Part shown: positions 1-8,449 of the stretch, in pieces
Numbering within the stretch: the stretch's first letter is position 1
Layout of the letters: each line of letters starts with the position of its first letter
Source of the DNA: Streptomyces sp. BK208
GTDB lineage: Bacteria; Actinomycetota; Actinomycetes; Streptomycetales; Streptomycetaceae
Reading direction: 5' to 3'
Length of the DNA: 64,000 bases
NCBI RefSeq assembly: GCF_004364245.1
Contig: NZ_SOAV01000013.1
Span: 211,139 to 275,138, forward strand
Notes under the pieces: model-generated
Databases searched by the model: none
Told to the model about the DNA's origin: nothing
What the model saw: the letters and a program-made list of their open reading frames with translations, nothing else
Program-made: the position numbers and the translations under genes

Positions 1-343
1 CGACGCCGTCGAAGCCGTACCGGCCGCCGTTGCGGCAGGAGATGTGCAGGCCCTTGGCGCAGTAGTCGCAGGTGTTGTCGCTGTAGGTGAACGGTGCGAC
101 GACGAGGTCCCCCGCCGTGAGGGTGGTGACGTCCGTGCCGGTCTCCTCGATGACGCCGAGGAACTCGTGTCCCATGGGGCGGCCGGTGCCGGTGGCGGGC
201 ATGGACGCGTAGGGCCACAGGTCGCTGCCGCACACGCAGGAGGCGACGACGCGGACCACCGCATCGGTCGTCCGGACGATCTTCGGGTCGGGCCGGTCCT
301 CGACACGGACGTCGCCGGCTCCGTACATCACTGCTGCACGCAT
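1..343 (-). CDS. Zinc-dependent alcohol dehydrogenase, N-terminal part (runs off the window)
   Basis: The first ~114 residues of a medium-chain dehydrogenase, translated towards the left edge, so the C-terminal Rossmann half lies outside the window. The start ATG (341-343) has a GGAG about 10 bases upstream. The GroES-like domain is recognisable from MRAAVMYGAGDVRVEDRP, a catalytic-zinc cysteine in VVASCVCGSDLWPY, the GHEFLG motif (catalytic His/Glu), and a structural-zinc lobe with Cys spacing as in DNTCDYCAKGLHISC. Family members oxidise alcohols or reduce aldehydes with NAD(P)H; the substrate cannot be judged from this part. It is on the same strand as, and 43 bases from, a truncated aldo/keto reductase, so both may belong to one redox locus. 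Confidence 0.9.
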   Translation of the reverse strand, partial: MRAAVMYGAGDVRVEDRPDPKIVRTTDAVVRVVASCVCGSDLWPYASMPATGTGRPMGHEFLGVIEETGTDVTTLTAGDLVVAPFTYSDNTCDYCAKGLHISCRNGGRYGFDGV

Positions 344-386
344 GGGGTCTTGCTCCAAACTGATTGGGGGATCGCAGGGGGCGTTG

Positions 387-578
387 TCAGCGGTCGAGCA
401 TCCGGGCCTGGACATCCTCGGCGGTGTCGATCAGAGTGACGCCCAGGTCCAGCGCCCGGTGCACGGTCCTGGTCGACTCCGTGTCGTCGGTGCCCGAGTC
501 CGTGTAGCCGTGAGACATGCCCCACGCGCCCTGTCGGATCTGGGAGACGTCCAGGCCACGCGGGTTGGTGTAGCGCAT
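387..578 (-). pseudogene. Aldo/keto reductase, N-terminal fragment only
   Basis: A 63-residue reading frame beginning MRYTNPRGLDVSQIRQGAWG and reaching ALDLGVTLIDTAE, the classic first beta-strand and active-site Asp region of aldo/keto reductases. The family is normally about 300-330 residues. Here the frame leaves homology right after LIDTAE (where the catalytic Tyr segment should follow) and stops eight codons later, so the enzyme cannot be functional. It diverges from the XRE regulator at 807, an arrangement often seen for such regulators and their target reductases. Deletion of the 3' part is inferred, presumably at the point where the alcohol dehydrogenase region begins. Confidence 0.75.
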
Positions 579-806
579 CGTGCCCCTTCGCGTCGTAGCG
601 TGCCCCGGCGCCCTCACCGTCCTCCCGGCCGGCGGACCGTGCCTGTTCCGGGCCGGTGGGCCGGTCGAGGTGGTCAGGACGTCGGCGTCTTGCTGCTTCA
701 CCTTCGCCCGGATTCCGGTGGTGTGGCAGGGCGGGCTCTTCGGGGGTAGTGGCAGGGCCCCTCTCCCGGCTGCGCGGCAGGTGCGCGGTGCGTGAGACTG
801 GGACCC

Positions 807-1703
807 ATGGCATCCCAGAGCGCACCCCATGACGGCGCCGAGCTGGGCCGCTACCTTCGCGCCCGCCGGACCCAGACCAGCCCCGAGCACGTAGGGCTCA
901 CTCCCGGCGCCGGCCTGCGGCGCACCCCGGGGCTGCGCCGCGAGGAGGTGGCCACCCTCGCCGGCATCAGCATCGACTACTACGTCCGTCTGGAGCGCGG
1001 CAAGGAGACGCGCCCCAGTCCCGCCGTCCTCGACTCCCTCGCCCGCGCCCTGCGCATGGACGACCAGGAACACCGGCACCTGCGCGAGCTCGCCGCCCGC
1101 GCCGCCCGCTACATCGGCGAACCACCACCTGCCCCCAGCCCGACCGTGCGCCCCCACCTGAAGCTGCTGCTGGAGTCACTGCGGCCGAACCCCGCCTACG
1201 TCATCAGCCGCAGCATGGACATGCTCGCCTCGAACCCCGGCGGCCTCGCCTTGTACGCGGGCCTGGACGACTGGCCCGTCAAGCACCGCAACCTCGCTCG
1301 CTACCTCTTCCTCCACCCCGCCGCCCGCGATCTGTTTCCCGACTGGGACCGGCAGATCATGGGCTGCGTCGCCCGCCTGCGCGCCGTCGCAGGCACCGCC
1401 CCCGACGCGCCCGACCTGACGAACCTCGTCGGCGAACTCCTCCTCAAGAGCGCCGATTTCTCTGGACTCTGGGAACGCTACGAGGTCACCGGCCGCAAGC
1501 CTGCCCACAAGACCTTCCACCACCCACAGGTCGGCACCCTCACCCTCACGTCCCAGGCCCTGCACGTCGAAGGCACCCCCGGCCAGCGCATCGGCGTCTA
1601 CACCGCCGAACCCGGAACCCCCGACCACGACGCCCTGCTCCTGCTCGACATGACCGCGCCCGCGATCACACACGGCAAGCAGCTTCCCCATCCACCCTCC
1701 TGA
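807..1703 (+). CDS. XRE-family regulator with MmyB-like ligand-binding domain
   Basis: A 298-residue DNA-binding regulator. The helix-turn-helix lies around residues 40-75, with the hallmark LRREEVATLAGISIDYYVRLERG and the run of helices TRPSPAVLDSLARAL. From about residue 110 the protein matches the MmyB-like domain of actinobacterial regulators (PNPAYVISRSMDMLASN, WPVKHRNLARYLFLHP, and a C-terminal LHVEGTPGQRIGVYTAEPGTPDHDALLLL). I chose the ATG at 807 over the upstream GTG at 792 because family members start close to the first helix. It diverges from the aldo/keto reductase fragment, which was probably its target. In known cases such proteins control an adjacent dehydrogenase or reductase and may sense a fatty-acid-like ligand; nothing here shows the ligand. 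Confidence 0.9.
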   Translation: MASQSAPHDGAELGRYLRARRTQTSPEHVGLTPGAGLRRTPGLRREEVATLAGISIDYYVRLERGKETRPSPAVLDSLARALRMDDQEHRHLRELAARAARYIGEPPPAPSPTVRPHLKLLLESLRPNPAYVISRSMDMLASNPGGLALYAGLDDWPVKHRNLARYLFLHPAARDLFPDWDRQIMGCVARLRAVAGTAPDAPDLTNLVGELLLKSADFSGLWERYEVTGRKPAHKTFHHPQVGTLTLTSQALHVEGTPGQRIGVYTAEPGTPDHDALLLLDMTAPAITHGKQLPHPPS

Positions 1704-1922
1704 GATCACCCGACGCACCGGCTGCACGTGGCTATGGCGCCGCTGGCCCCCCGGGACCTGGTCTCCCACGGATTCCGGAGCCGGGTCGACGACCACCGCG
1801 TACGGATGGGTCTACGCCCCGGCAGACCTCGAAGCACTGCCGGCAGGCGCACCGCGGACTCTCTCCGAAGACCGGTCAGGAGCCGGCGACAAGCCGACTT
1901 GATACCGGCTCTGTCGAAGCAG

Positions 1923-2009
1923 TCCCGGGCTGTCACCACTCGCTACGACAAGCGGGGTCACCTCCATCTTGGCACCGCGACAGCGGCAGCCGGCATGCCC
2001 GCACCGTGA
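1923..2009 (+). pseudogene. IS5-family transposase C-terminal scrap
   Basis: The frame reads SRAVTTRYDKRGHLHLGTATAAAG, matching the last part of the IS5-type DDE domain. The same motif, RAVATRYDKRAYVFHGTVTVAA, occurs in the fuller copy that ends at 55315. Nothing upstream resembles a transposase, and the region 1704-2035 otherwise holds no gene that I can support. The piece marks an old insertion between the XRE regulator and the DUF1963 gene. Confidence is moderate because only about 25 residues align. Confidence 0.5.
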
Positions 2010-2035
2010 TGCTGCCGCAGCACACCGTGGACGGG

Positions 2036-3061
2036 CTACGTCATCAACTCGATGTGCGGATGGTCGGGCTCCGCCGGGCAGACGAACAGGTGCTGCCGGT
2101 AGCCGCTGCCTATCTGGACCCCGGTCGCGTTGTAACCGCGGTGGCCGGGGTACGGTCCAGCACCGGGGTGGGGGTGTGGAGACCAGCTGTTCCCGGCGTC
2201 GTCCCCTTCCTCGAACGTGGCGACGGTCATAAGGACCTCCACGCCCGTGCCGCACTCGGAGCAGGGCTGCGGGCTGGGGTCGGTGGAGTCCCAAGCGGGC
2301 CAGCCGCCGACCTTCCAGCCGGGTGCGTTGGACAGCACACAGTCGTAGTACGTGTCCGGGTCCATGTCTTCCTCTGCTGCCTGCGGCACACTCCAATGCT
2401 TGAGCTTCTCCCGCAGTTCTTCGCTCAGCTCCAGATGGTCGGGGTACTCGGTGATCTGCTCCGGTTCGAGCACGCACGGGTCCGGCAGATAGCCGTCGAA
2501 CTGCACTGCGGGCGGCTCTGGGGGCGTGTCGAGGATGTCGGTGACGGCGGCCGCCGAACGCCAGAAGAGCAGGGTCCTGGGCATGATCGGATGATCGAAG
2601 GGGCACCACAGAACCTGCAGCAGGTCCTTGCCCTCCGGCGGGCTCAGATCGGGCACGTCTCGCGCGTACAACTGCGCGACGGGCAGCATCGCCACGGGGC
2701 CGTCGAACGACTGGACCGCCAGCCTCAGCGGATATGTGCGAGGGGGCCGGATCCGCTCGAGAGTCTCCCGCTCTTCCGGAGTCAGGTCCCGGCCGTGCGA
2801 GGCGGCGAAGACCCGCCGTTCCAGCCGCAGATCCGCCGGAGACCGGGCTGGGTTGATGCCGTCCACCACATGCGGTTCCTCGCAGTGCGGCCACGGCTCC
2901 TCGGCAGGCCACAGCAGCGGCCCGCCGATCGAGCTGTCGTGCCACGTCGGCGCCCCGCGGCGGGGGTGCAGGCGGGTCGCCGTGCGGGCCAGCGAAGCCA
3001 GTTGGGGAAAGACCGCGACGACGTCGATCGGCCGTGGCGGAGTGACAGGCGTGACGTTCAT
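2036..3061 (-). CDS. DUF1963 (YwqG-like) protein
   Basis: A 341-residue soluble protein with the pattern of the YwqG/DUF1963 family. An early SSIGGPLLWPAEEPWPHC is followed by a central strand-rich PVAQLYARDVPDL and KDLLQVLWCPFDH, then KVGGWPAWDSTDPSPQPCSECG with a Cys pair, and a C-terminal HLFVCPAEPDHP. The ATG at 3061 fits this family's start; a longer frame upstream is not supported. Family function is unknown, though members are common in bacteria with polymorphic toxins and some are treated as accessory or immunity-like proteins. It stands alone, about 470 bases from the MFS gene on the same strand, and no operator is visible. Confidence 0.8.
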   Translation of the reverse strand: MNVTPVTPPRPIDVVAVFPQLASLARTATRLHPRRGAPTWHDSSIGGPLLWPAEEPWPHCEEPHVVDGINPARSPADLRLERRVFAASHGRDLTPEERETLERIRPPRTYPLRLAVQSFDGPVAMLPVAQLYARDVPDLSPPEGKDLLQVLWCPFDHPIMPRTLLFWRSAAAVTDILDTPPEPPAVQFDGYLPDPCVLEPEQITEYPDHLELSEELREKLKHWSVPQAAEEDMDPDTYYDCVLSNAPGWKVGGWPAWDSTDPSPQPCSECGTGVEVLMTVATFEEGDDAGNSWSPHPHPGAGPYPGHRGYNATGVQIGSGYRQHLFVCPAEPDHPHIELMT

Positions 3062-3530
3062 GGCCGCAATCCTGCCAATCGCCTCTGACAACGGGCCTTG
3101 TGGCCCACGAACGCGGACGACCCGCGAGCAGGTCCACGATCGCCGCGTGGCCGCTCCGGATGTCGGTTGATCACCGTTCGCTGATCGCACCACTGCCCAC
3201 GCCTGCCCCCGGTTTCGGCAGATGCCGTACCGGCCGAGCCCACTTGTCGTCCGTCAGATGTCCTCGCGCCACGATCAGAACGATGCGTCATGAGGCAGGA
3301 CAGCCCACCAGGATCGGCCGGACAGCATGGCGGACCGATCGCGGCCCTGCGGCGGCGAGGTCCCTCCAATCCGGCGGAGTCCAGTTGAGGTGGTGACCGC
3401 GGGCTGCGCGCCTCAGCGCGGTGCCGGGCAGGGGCTTCGGGCGGACCTCCTACAGACGCGACGCGTTCACCGCCGTTCCGGGGCCCTGGTTGCCGGCGCC
3501 GACCATGATCAATCCGCGCCCGACCACCAG

Positions 3531-4889
3531 TCACCTGTGTGTGCGTGAGGCGTGCGCGTCTGCAGTGACGCTGCCTTGCGAGGTGTCTTCCTCGGAAGGC
3601 GGCTTCAGGACGCCCCGCCCGCGCGTCCGGTCCATCTCGCGCCATTCCGGTCGCAGTCCCGCCAGATTCGTGGTGAGGAAGTACGCGGCACCGCAGGTGA
3701 GCAGCACCGGCACGAGTCCGGCAGCGGTCACCGCCGCGCCGGCGAGCAGTCCGCCGAGAGGGATACCGGACCAGGCCAGCGAGTCGCCGAGGGCGTTGAC
3801 CCGGCCCAGCATCCGGCGTGGCACCCGCTCGACGAGGACGGCCCCCAGTACCGGGTTGACGAAGCCGGCGCCGAACCCACTGATCGCAAAGACGGCTATC
3901 ACCACCACCAACGGGGCGTCTAAGGCCAGGATCAGGAACCTCGGAGCCCCGGCAAGCAAGAACCCGGTGAGAACCACCATCCGCCGCCGCAGCCGGTGCG
4001 CGACCATCGCGGCGATCAGGCTCCCGGCGACCCCCGCGGCACCCATCATGCTGCCCATCAGGCCGATCGCGGTCGGTCCGTTGCTGGATTTCCTGGCCCA
4101 GACGGGTACGAGTACCGAGGTGATCGCCGCGTCCAGCAGGTTGGTGATGCCGACCATGACGATGACGGTGAGCAGCAGCGGTTCGCCGCGCAGGAAGGTG
4201 AAGCCTTCGCCGAACCGCCGCCAGTAGCCCGCATCCGTCTCCCCGGCCGGCGCCGGGGCTTCCTCGGCCGTCTGGCCCATGCCGCGAGGCAGGGCTAGTT
4301 TGATGATCACCGATCCGAGGGCGAAACAGCCCGCGTTGACCGCGAGCCCGGTCAAGGGACCGACCAGCGCCACCAGGGATCCGCCGACTGCCAGGCCGAC
4401 GGTAGAGGCGAGCCGCTCGATCACGCCGGACAGCCCGGTGGCCCGCTCCAGCGGTACCCGGCCACGCTCGGCCGCCTCCGGGACCATCACCTCCTTGGCC
4501 AGGTCGCCGGGCCCCCGGGCCGCACCGATCAACGCGACCAGAACCAGCAGAAGGGGCAAGGAGAGCAGATCGAGGGTGTGGAGCAGGGGAACCGCAGCGG
4601 CGGCGGTCGCGCTGGCCAGATCGGTGGTCCAGGAAACGGCTCGCGGTCCGATCCGGTCCACCAGCGGTCCGGTGAACGCCTTGACCACCACGTAGGGAGT
4701 CATCTCGCAGAAGGCGACCAGTCCGGTCTGGGTGGCGCTGCCGGTGGTCACGAGGACGAACCAGGGCAGTGCAACAACGGAGATCCGAGTGCCGGTCAGC
4801 GACACGGCCATGGCCGTCAGCACTCCGCCCAGCGGTCGTAAGGACGTCCTGCCGGGTATCGCGCCCGGCTCCGAGGCGTCGTCGGTCAT
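3531..4889 (-). CDS. MFS transporter, coupled to an ArsR-like regulator
   Basis: A 452-residue membrane protein with about 12 hydrophobic segments, resembling the MFS-3/enterobactin-exporter type (LTAMAVSLTGTRISVVALPWFVLVTTGSATQTGLV, then the FTGPLVDRIGPRAV loop). A second half begins near GEGFTFLRGEPLLLTVIVMVGITNLLDA. Family members export drugs or siderophores by proton antiport. Its ATG (4887-4889) overlaps the stop of the regulator upstream (ATGA), so the two are almost certainly one transcript with translational coupling. The likely control is the operator at 5575-5618 upstream of the regulator. The substrate is not predictable. Confidence 0.92.
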   Translation of the reverse strand: MTDDASEPGAIPGRTSLRPLGGVLTAMAVSLTGTRISVVALPWFVLVTTGSATQTGLVAFCEMTPYVVVKAFTGPLVDRIGPRAVSWTTDLASATAAAAVPLLHTLDLLSLPLLLVLVALIGAARGPGDLAKEVMVPEAAERGRVPLERATGLSGVIERLASTVGLAVGGSLVALVGPLTGLAVNAGCFALGSVIIKLALPRGMGQTAEEAPAPAGETDAGYWRRFGEGFTFLRGEPLLLTVIVMVGITNLLDAAITSVLVPVWARKSSNGPTAIGLMGSMMGAAGVAGSLIAAMVAHRLRRRMVVLTGFLLAGAPRFLILALDAPLVVVIAVFAISGFGAGFVNPVLGAVLVERVPRRMLGRVNALGDSLAWSGIPLGGLLAGAAVTAAGLVPVLLTCGAAYFLTTNLAGLRPEWREMDRTRGRGVLKPPSEEDTSQGSVTADAHASRTHR

Positions 4890-5557
4890 GACGTCGGGTC
4901 CCCTTCCTCTTCCTGAGGGCCAGGGCCGGGAGGGGGTGACGACGCGGCAGGGGCATCCAGTTCGGGCAGGATCTGCGTGATCACGGCGACCCGTTCAGCT
5001 TCCTCGGGGGCTCCTGCCGCCGTCTCCGGCGCATCTCGCCGGTAACGCGCGATGACGTCCGACAACTCCCGGTACAGGGCAGCGGCCTCCTCTGGCGTGA
5101 GCCGCAAGGCCCAGTCGCTCATGTCGAAGGTGTTCCGCCATGCGCGGGGCATCGTCTGAAGCCCGTTCAGGGTCTGCTGCGTGCGCAGGGTGTAGATGGC
5201 GGCGATGGACTGCTGGTAGGCCAGTGCGGCCTCGGGCTCCCGCTCGGCCAGCTCCGGATCGTTGAACCAGGTCGTCCGGTGCACCGACCGCCACCAGCGC
5301 TCTCGCGCGTTGCCGCGTTCGGTGTCCTCCTCGACGAAACCGGCCGCACCGAGCTGCCGGAGGTGGTAACTGGCCGTACCGGAATTCACGCCCAACCGCT
5401 CCGCGAGGCGGGTGGCCGTCGACGGCCCGTACTTCCGCAGCAGCCCGACCAACTGCACGCGCACCGGATGCGCCAGGGCACGCAACCCCTTGGCATCCAG
5501 GACGACCGAGTCCTCTTCAAGGTTCGGGCCGTCCGGCATCTCCACTGCATCAGCCAT
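4886..5557 (-). CDS. ArsR-like winged-helix transcriptional regulator
   Basis: A 223-residue regulator. The winged helix-turn-helix covers roughly residues 15-80: LDAKGLRALAHPVRVQLVGLLRKYGPSTATRLAERLG, then NSGTASYHLRQLGAAGFV and a wing with RGNARERWWRS. There is no visible Cys metal site, so a metal role is not indicated. The C-terminal half is helical and unassigned. I took the ATG at 5557, since the longer upstream frame runs through the palindromic operator. Its stop overlaps the MFS start, the common repressor/exporter operon layout. Auto-repression through the adjacent operator is inferred from position. Confidence 0.88.
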   Translation of the reverse strand: MADAVEMPDGPNLEEDSVVLDAKGLRALAHPVRVQLVGLLRKYGPSTATRLAERLGVNSGTASYHLRQLGAAGFVEEDTERGNARERWWRSVHRTTWFNDPELAEREPEAALAYQQSIAAIYTLRTQQTLNGLQTMPRAWRNTFDMSDWALRLTPEEAAALYRELSDVIARYRRDAPETAAGAPEEAERVAVITQILPELDAPAASSPPPGPGPQEEEGDPTS

Positions 5558-5574
5558 ACCGCACACGGTAGTCT

Positions 5575-5618
5575 GCAAAGAGTTCTTCGCAAAGAGGTCT
5601 TCGCGAAGAACTCTTTGC
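5575..5618. promoter_or_regulatory. Palindromic operator upstream of the ArsR/MFS operon
   Basis: Two perfect 16-base arms, GCAAAGAGTTCTTCGC (5575-5590) and its reverse complement (5603-5618), are separated by 12 bases. The first half of the motif recurs inside as GCAAAGAGGTCTTCGC (5589-5604), so three copies of a GCRAAGA-type half site are packed together. The cluster sits 18 bases upstream of the regulator ATG, where a repressor would block transcription. The link to the neighbouring ArsR-like protein is inferred from position. Confidence 0.75.
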
Positions 5619-5770
5619 GGTTCACTCTGCCTGCGAGGGTCATGCTGCTCTTGTGGCTGGCGAACACGGGACGTACCACCCCCCCGGACAGGGTCGCGCG
5701 GCTGTCGGAGCGGCACAGACAACCTGCGCGAACGAAGCGGATGCAGCGGCCCGCTGGCGTGGTCGCCGGC

Positions 5771-6469
5771 TCAGCGGTGGGTGCCGTGCTGGGCGGCCGT
5801 GTCGCCTCCCGTTTCCTGGTGGCTCGGTCCGGCCGCGTATGCCAGCGGAGGCGCGATCGCTTGCGCGTCCGCTCCCTCACCAACCCACAGAGCGATGAAC
5901 AGCGCGGCGGTTGCTTCCAGGAGCCCCGCCCGTTCGAGACCGCCTCCAGCAACGGGTTCGCACCCTACGTCCTGCACCAACTCGCGTACCCGGTCGAGGG
6001 CCGTCTCGTCGTCCCCGCAGATGGGCACGGCCAGTGGCCGCCCGTCGAAGACAGGCGGCCGCATGCGCCACACGTCCTCGTGGCAGAGGTTGAAAGCCTT
6101 GACCACGTGGGCTCCTGGTGCCGCTACCGCAAGTTGCTGCGCGGCTGAGAGACCTCCTTCCGTCAGCAGCCGGAAGCCCGGCCCGACCGGGTTGGAGCAG
6201 TCGAGCAGCACCTTGCCCTTCAGGGCTGCGTGCAGGTCCCGCGCCACGTCTACCCCCGCCCCGAAGGGCAACGCGGCCAGTACCACCTGGCCGGATTCGG
6301 CCGCCGCGCGCAGACTGGCAGGCTTCGCGCTGCCCCCGAGGCGTGTCGCGAGCCGCTCCGCCTTGTGTGCGTCCCGTCCCCCGATGATCACCTCGTGCCC
6401 GGCCCGCACCCAGTGGGTGGCGAGCGCGTCAGCCATGTTGCCCGTTCCCAGTACGCCGATTCTCACCAC
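5771..6469 (-). CDS. NAD(P)-binding protein of the F420-dependent NADP reductase family
   Basis: A 232-residue single-domain Rossmann protein. The dinucleotide-binding motif MVRIGVLGTGNMADALATHW is at the N terminus, followed by EVIIGGRD (which would select NADP), QVVLAALPFG, LLDCSNPVGPGF and HVVKAFNL. These match the F420-oxidored superfamily, whose members include F420H2:NADP oxidoreductase and many uncharacterised reductases. It diverges from the HxlR-type regulator at 6542 with only 72 bases between them, the usual layout of an HxlR regulator and its controlled reductase. The substrate is unknown. Confidence 0.88.
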   Translation of the reverse strand: MVRIGVLGTGNMADALATHWVRAGHEVIIGGRDAHKAERLATRLGGSAKPASLRAAAESGQVVLAALPFGAGVDVARDLHAALKGKVLLDCSNPVGPGFRLLTEGGLSAAQQLAVAAPGAHVVKAFNLCHEDVWRMRPPVFDGRPLAVPICGDDETALDRVRELVQDVGCEPVAGGGLERAGLLEATAALFIALWVGEGADAQAIAPPLAYAAGPSHQETGGDTAAQHGTHR

Positions 6470-6541
6470 GTGTTCCCTTCTCCGTGCCTGCTTTGACGGT
6501 TCGTACCGACGCTAGAAGGCCGTTCGGGCACCATTTGGTAC

Positions 6542-6922
6542 GTGACCACCGACGCCTTCCTCGCCGACTGCCGTGCCCGCCTCGCCTTCGACTTGCTCTC
6601 CAACACCTGGAACGCCGTGGTGCTCTGGGCGCTGCGCGACGGCTCCAGGCGCCCGGTCGAACTACGGGAGCGGATCGGGGGGATCAGCTCCAAGGTCCTC
6701 ACCGAGACCCTGCGGCGGCTGCAGTTCAACGGGCTGGTCGATCGGCAGGCACACCCCAACGCATCGTCAGGGGTTGAGTACCAGCTCACCGCTCTGGGAC
6801 GGACCTTTCTGGCACCCATCGACGCGGTCGGCGCATGGGCCTTCGAGCACGGCGATGAGGTCATGGCCGCCCAGGAAACAGCATGCGCTCCCGACCCGCA
6901 GTCCCCTCATTCAACTTGCTAG
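6542..6922 (+). CDS. HxlR/MarR-like winged-helix regulator
   Basis: A 126-residue regulator starting at GTG 6542. The sequence follows the HxlR pattern: LLSNTWNAVVLWALRDGSRRPVELRERIGGISSKVLTETLRRLQFNGLV, then a wing and YQLTALGRTFLAPIDAVGAWA. Cys-10, in the N-terminal DCRARLAFDLL segment, lies where redox-sensing YodB-type members carry their sensor cysteine, so thiol or quinone sensing is possible but not shown. The divergent partner is the F420-reductase-like gene, its probable target. The last 15 or so residues are not typical of the family. Confidence 0.87.
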   Translation: MTTDAFLADCRARLAFDLLSNTWNAVVLWALRDGSRRPVELRERIGGISSKVLTETLRRLQFNGLVDRQAHPNASSGVEYQLTALGRTFLAPIDAVGAWAFEHGDEVMAAQETACAPDPQSPHSTC

Positions 6923-6987
6923 TGGGATCAACAGCGTGAGCGCAGACGTCGCCGGCGGATGGGTGCGCATCCCAGAGTGAGGCAGGC

Positions 6988-7592
6988 TCAGTGGATGTCG
7001 TCACGGATCTCCCGGCGGATCCGTGGGCGGAACTGGGACGGGCGGGCGCACGCGTCTTTGACGACCCGGCGGTGAGCGCCCAGGTCGGAGCCGTGCTCGG
7101 CGCATCGGCGCATGATGTCAGCGGGTTCACACTGATATTCCTGGCCATGTGGCGGTACTTGTCGTGGTCGTAGCCGCGGTCGCCAAGTACCACGTTCACC
7201 ACGTTCGGCCTGCGCCGAGGCCGACCTTGCTCGCCCCAGCACTGGCGGTACGGCTTCGAGCAGCGGGACGAGCTGAGTGACATCGTTGCGGTTCCCGCCG
7301 GTCAGAGCGGTGGCGAGCGCTATTCCGGTGGCGTCGGTGATCAGGTGGTGTTTGCTGCCGGTTCTACCTCGGTCAACCGGGCTTCGGCCCGTCTTGGATC
7401 CCCTGCGACGTCCGGATGCGGTAGCCGTCGACGGCCACTCCGGCGAACTCCAGGGCTTTCGCGCTGCGGAGGTTGGTGGCGAGGGCCTCGTGCAACCGGG
7501 GGCCACACCCCGATCTCGGACCACTCGGCCAGGCAGCCGCACCAGCAGATCATGCCCGAGCCGAAGCCAACTTCTTCCGGCATGTACTCCCA
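6988..7592 (-). pseudogene. IS5-family transposase, 5'-truncated and frameshifted
   Basis: Pieces in different frames align with one transposase and with the copy at 33680-34464. EEVGFGSGMICWCGCLAEWSEIGVW comes first, then GRSPVDRGRTGSKHHLITDATGIALATALTGGNRNDVTQLVPLLEAVP, then GDRGYDHDKYRHMARN. The N-terminal third is missing and at least two frameshifts break the rest, so it is inactive. It still keeps the central KHHLITDATG block that the 33.7-kb copy has lost, which shows the two copies decayed independently. No inverted repeats or target duplication were identifiable. Confidence 0.8.
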
Positions 7593-7726
7593 CGGCCGTC
7601 ACCCGGTTCACCTCTCGACCGCGACCGCCCCGATCATCGGGAGCCACCACCCTTCGTCCGAGGGCACGGCCGAAAGAGGTGGTCTGACCACTAGACCATC
7701 TGTCCGCCAAGTTCTAAAGTGCGCAC

Positions 7727-8443
7727 ATGCCCTTGCAACCAGTCAATCGGCGTTCGGTCCCTGACGAAGTGTTCGATCAGCTCTTCGGAGAAGTCATCAG
7801 TGGCAGCCTCGCCCCGGGTGAGAACCTGCCCAGTGAGCGCCGGCTCGCGGAGGTGTTGGGAGTCTCACGCCCGGCAGTACGCGAGGCACTGCAACGACTT
7901 GCCCACGCCGGCCTGGTGGAAGTGCGCCAAGGAGATGCCACCACGGTGCGCGACATCCGTCGGTCCGGCGGCCTCGACCTGCTGCCTCGCCTCCTGTTCG
8001 CCGGCGGCGAGATCGATCTGGCGGTCGCCCGGAGCATCCTCGAAGCGCGGCTCCACGTGGGCCCGAAGATCGCCGAACTGGCAGCCCGACGCCGGGGACC
8101 GACACTGGTCCCGCAGCTCGAGGCCGCTGTCCAAGCGCTGAAAGACGACGGCGATCCGGTCGCCCGGCAGCGACATGCGCTGACTTTCTGGGAGCACGTC
8201 ACGGACGCCGCCGACTCCGTGACCTTCCGCCTGATGTTCAACAGCCTGCGAGCAGCCTACGAACCCGCGCTTGATGCTCTGGCCCAGGTCATGGCCACGG
8301 AGGTGGACCGGACCTGCGCCTACGACGCCGTGGTCGCCGCCATCGCCGACGCCGACGCCGACGCCGCGCACAGCCGTGCCGAGGCCTTGCTCCGCCCGGC
8401 CACCGAGGCCCTGATCGAAGTCATCAATCAACTCGAGGGGTGA
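7727..8443 (+). CDS. FadR/GntR-family transcriptional regulator
   Basis: A 238-residue regulator. The GntR winged helix occupies residues 8-75: VPDEVFDQLFGEVISGSLAPGENLPSERRLAEVLGVSRPAVREALQRLAHAGLVEVRQGDATTVRD. The all-helical C-terminal FCD-like domain follows (LDLLPRLLFAGGEIDLAVARSILEARLHVGPKIAELAARR). FCD domains usually bind carboxylic acids with a metal. It ends seven bases before the TTG start of the sterol-desaturase-like gene, so they are most likely co-transcribed. This suggests it controls that lipid-modifying enzyme. The pairing of FadR-type regulator and desaturase-like enzyme recurs in actinobacteria. Confidence 0.92.
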   Translation: MPLQPVNRRSVPDEVFDQLFGEVISGSLAPGENLPSERRLAEVLGVSRPAVREALQRLAHAGLVEVRQGDATTVRDIRRSGGLDLLPRLLFAGGEIDLAVARSILEARLHVGPKIAELAARRRGPTLVPQLEAAVQALKDDGDPVARQRHALTFWEHVTDAADSVTFRLMFNSLRAAYEPALDALAQVMATEVDRTCAYDAVVAAIADADADAAHSRAEALLRPATEALIEVINQLEG

Positions 8444-8449
8444 GCAACC

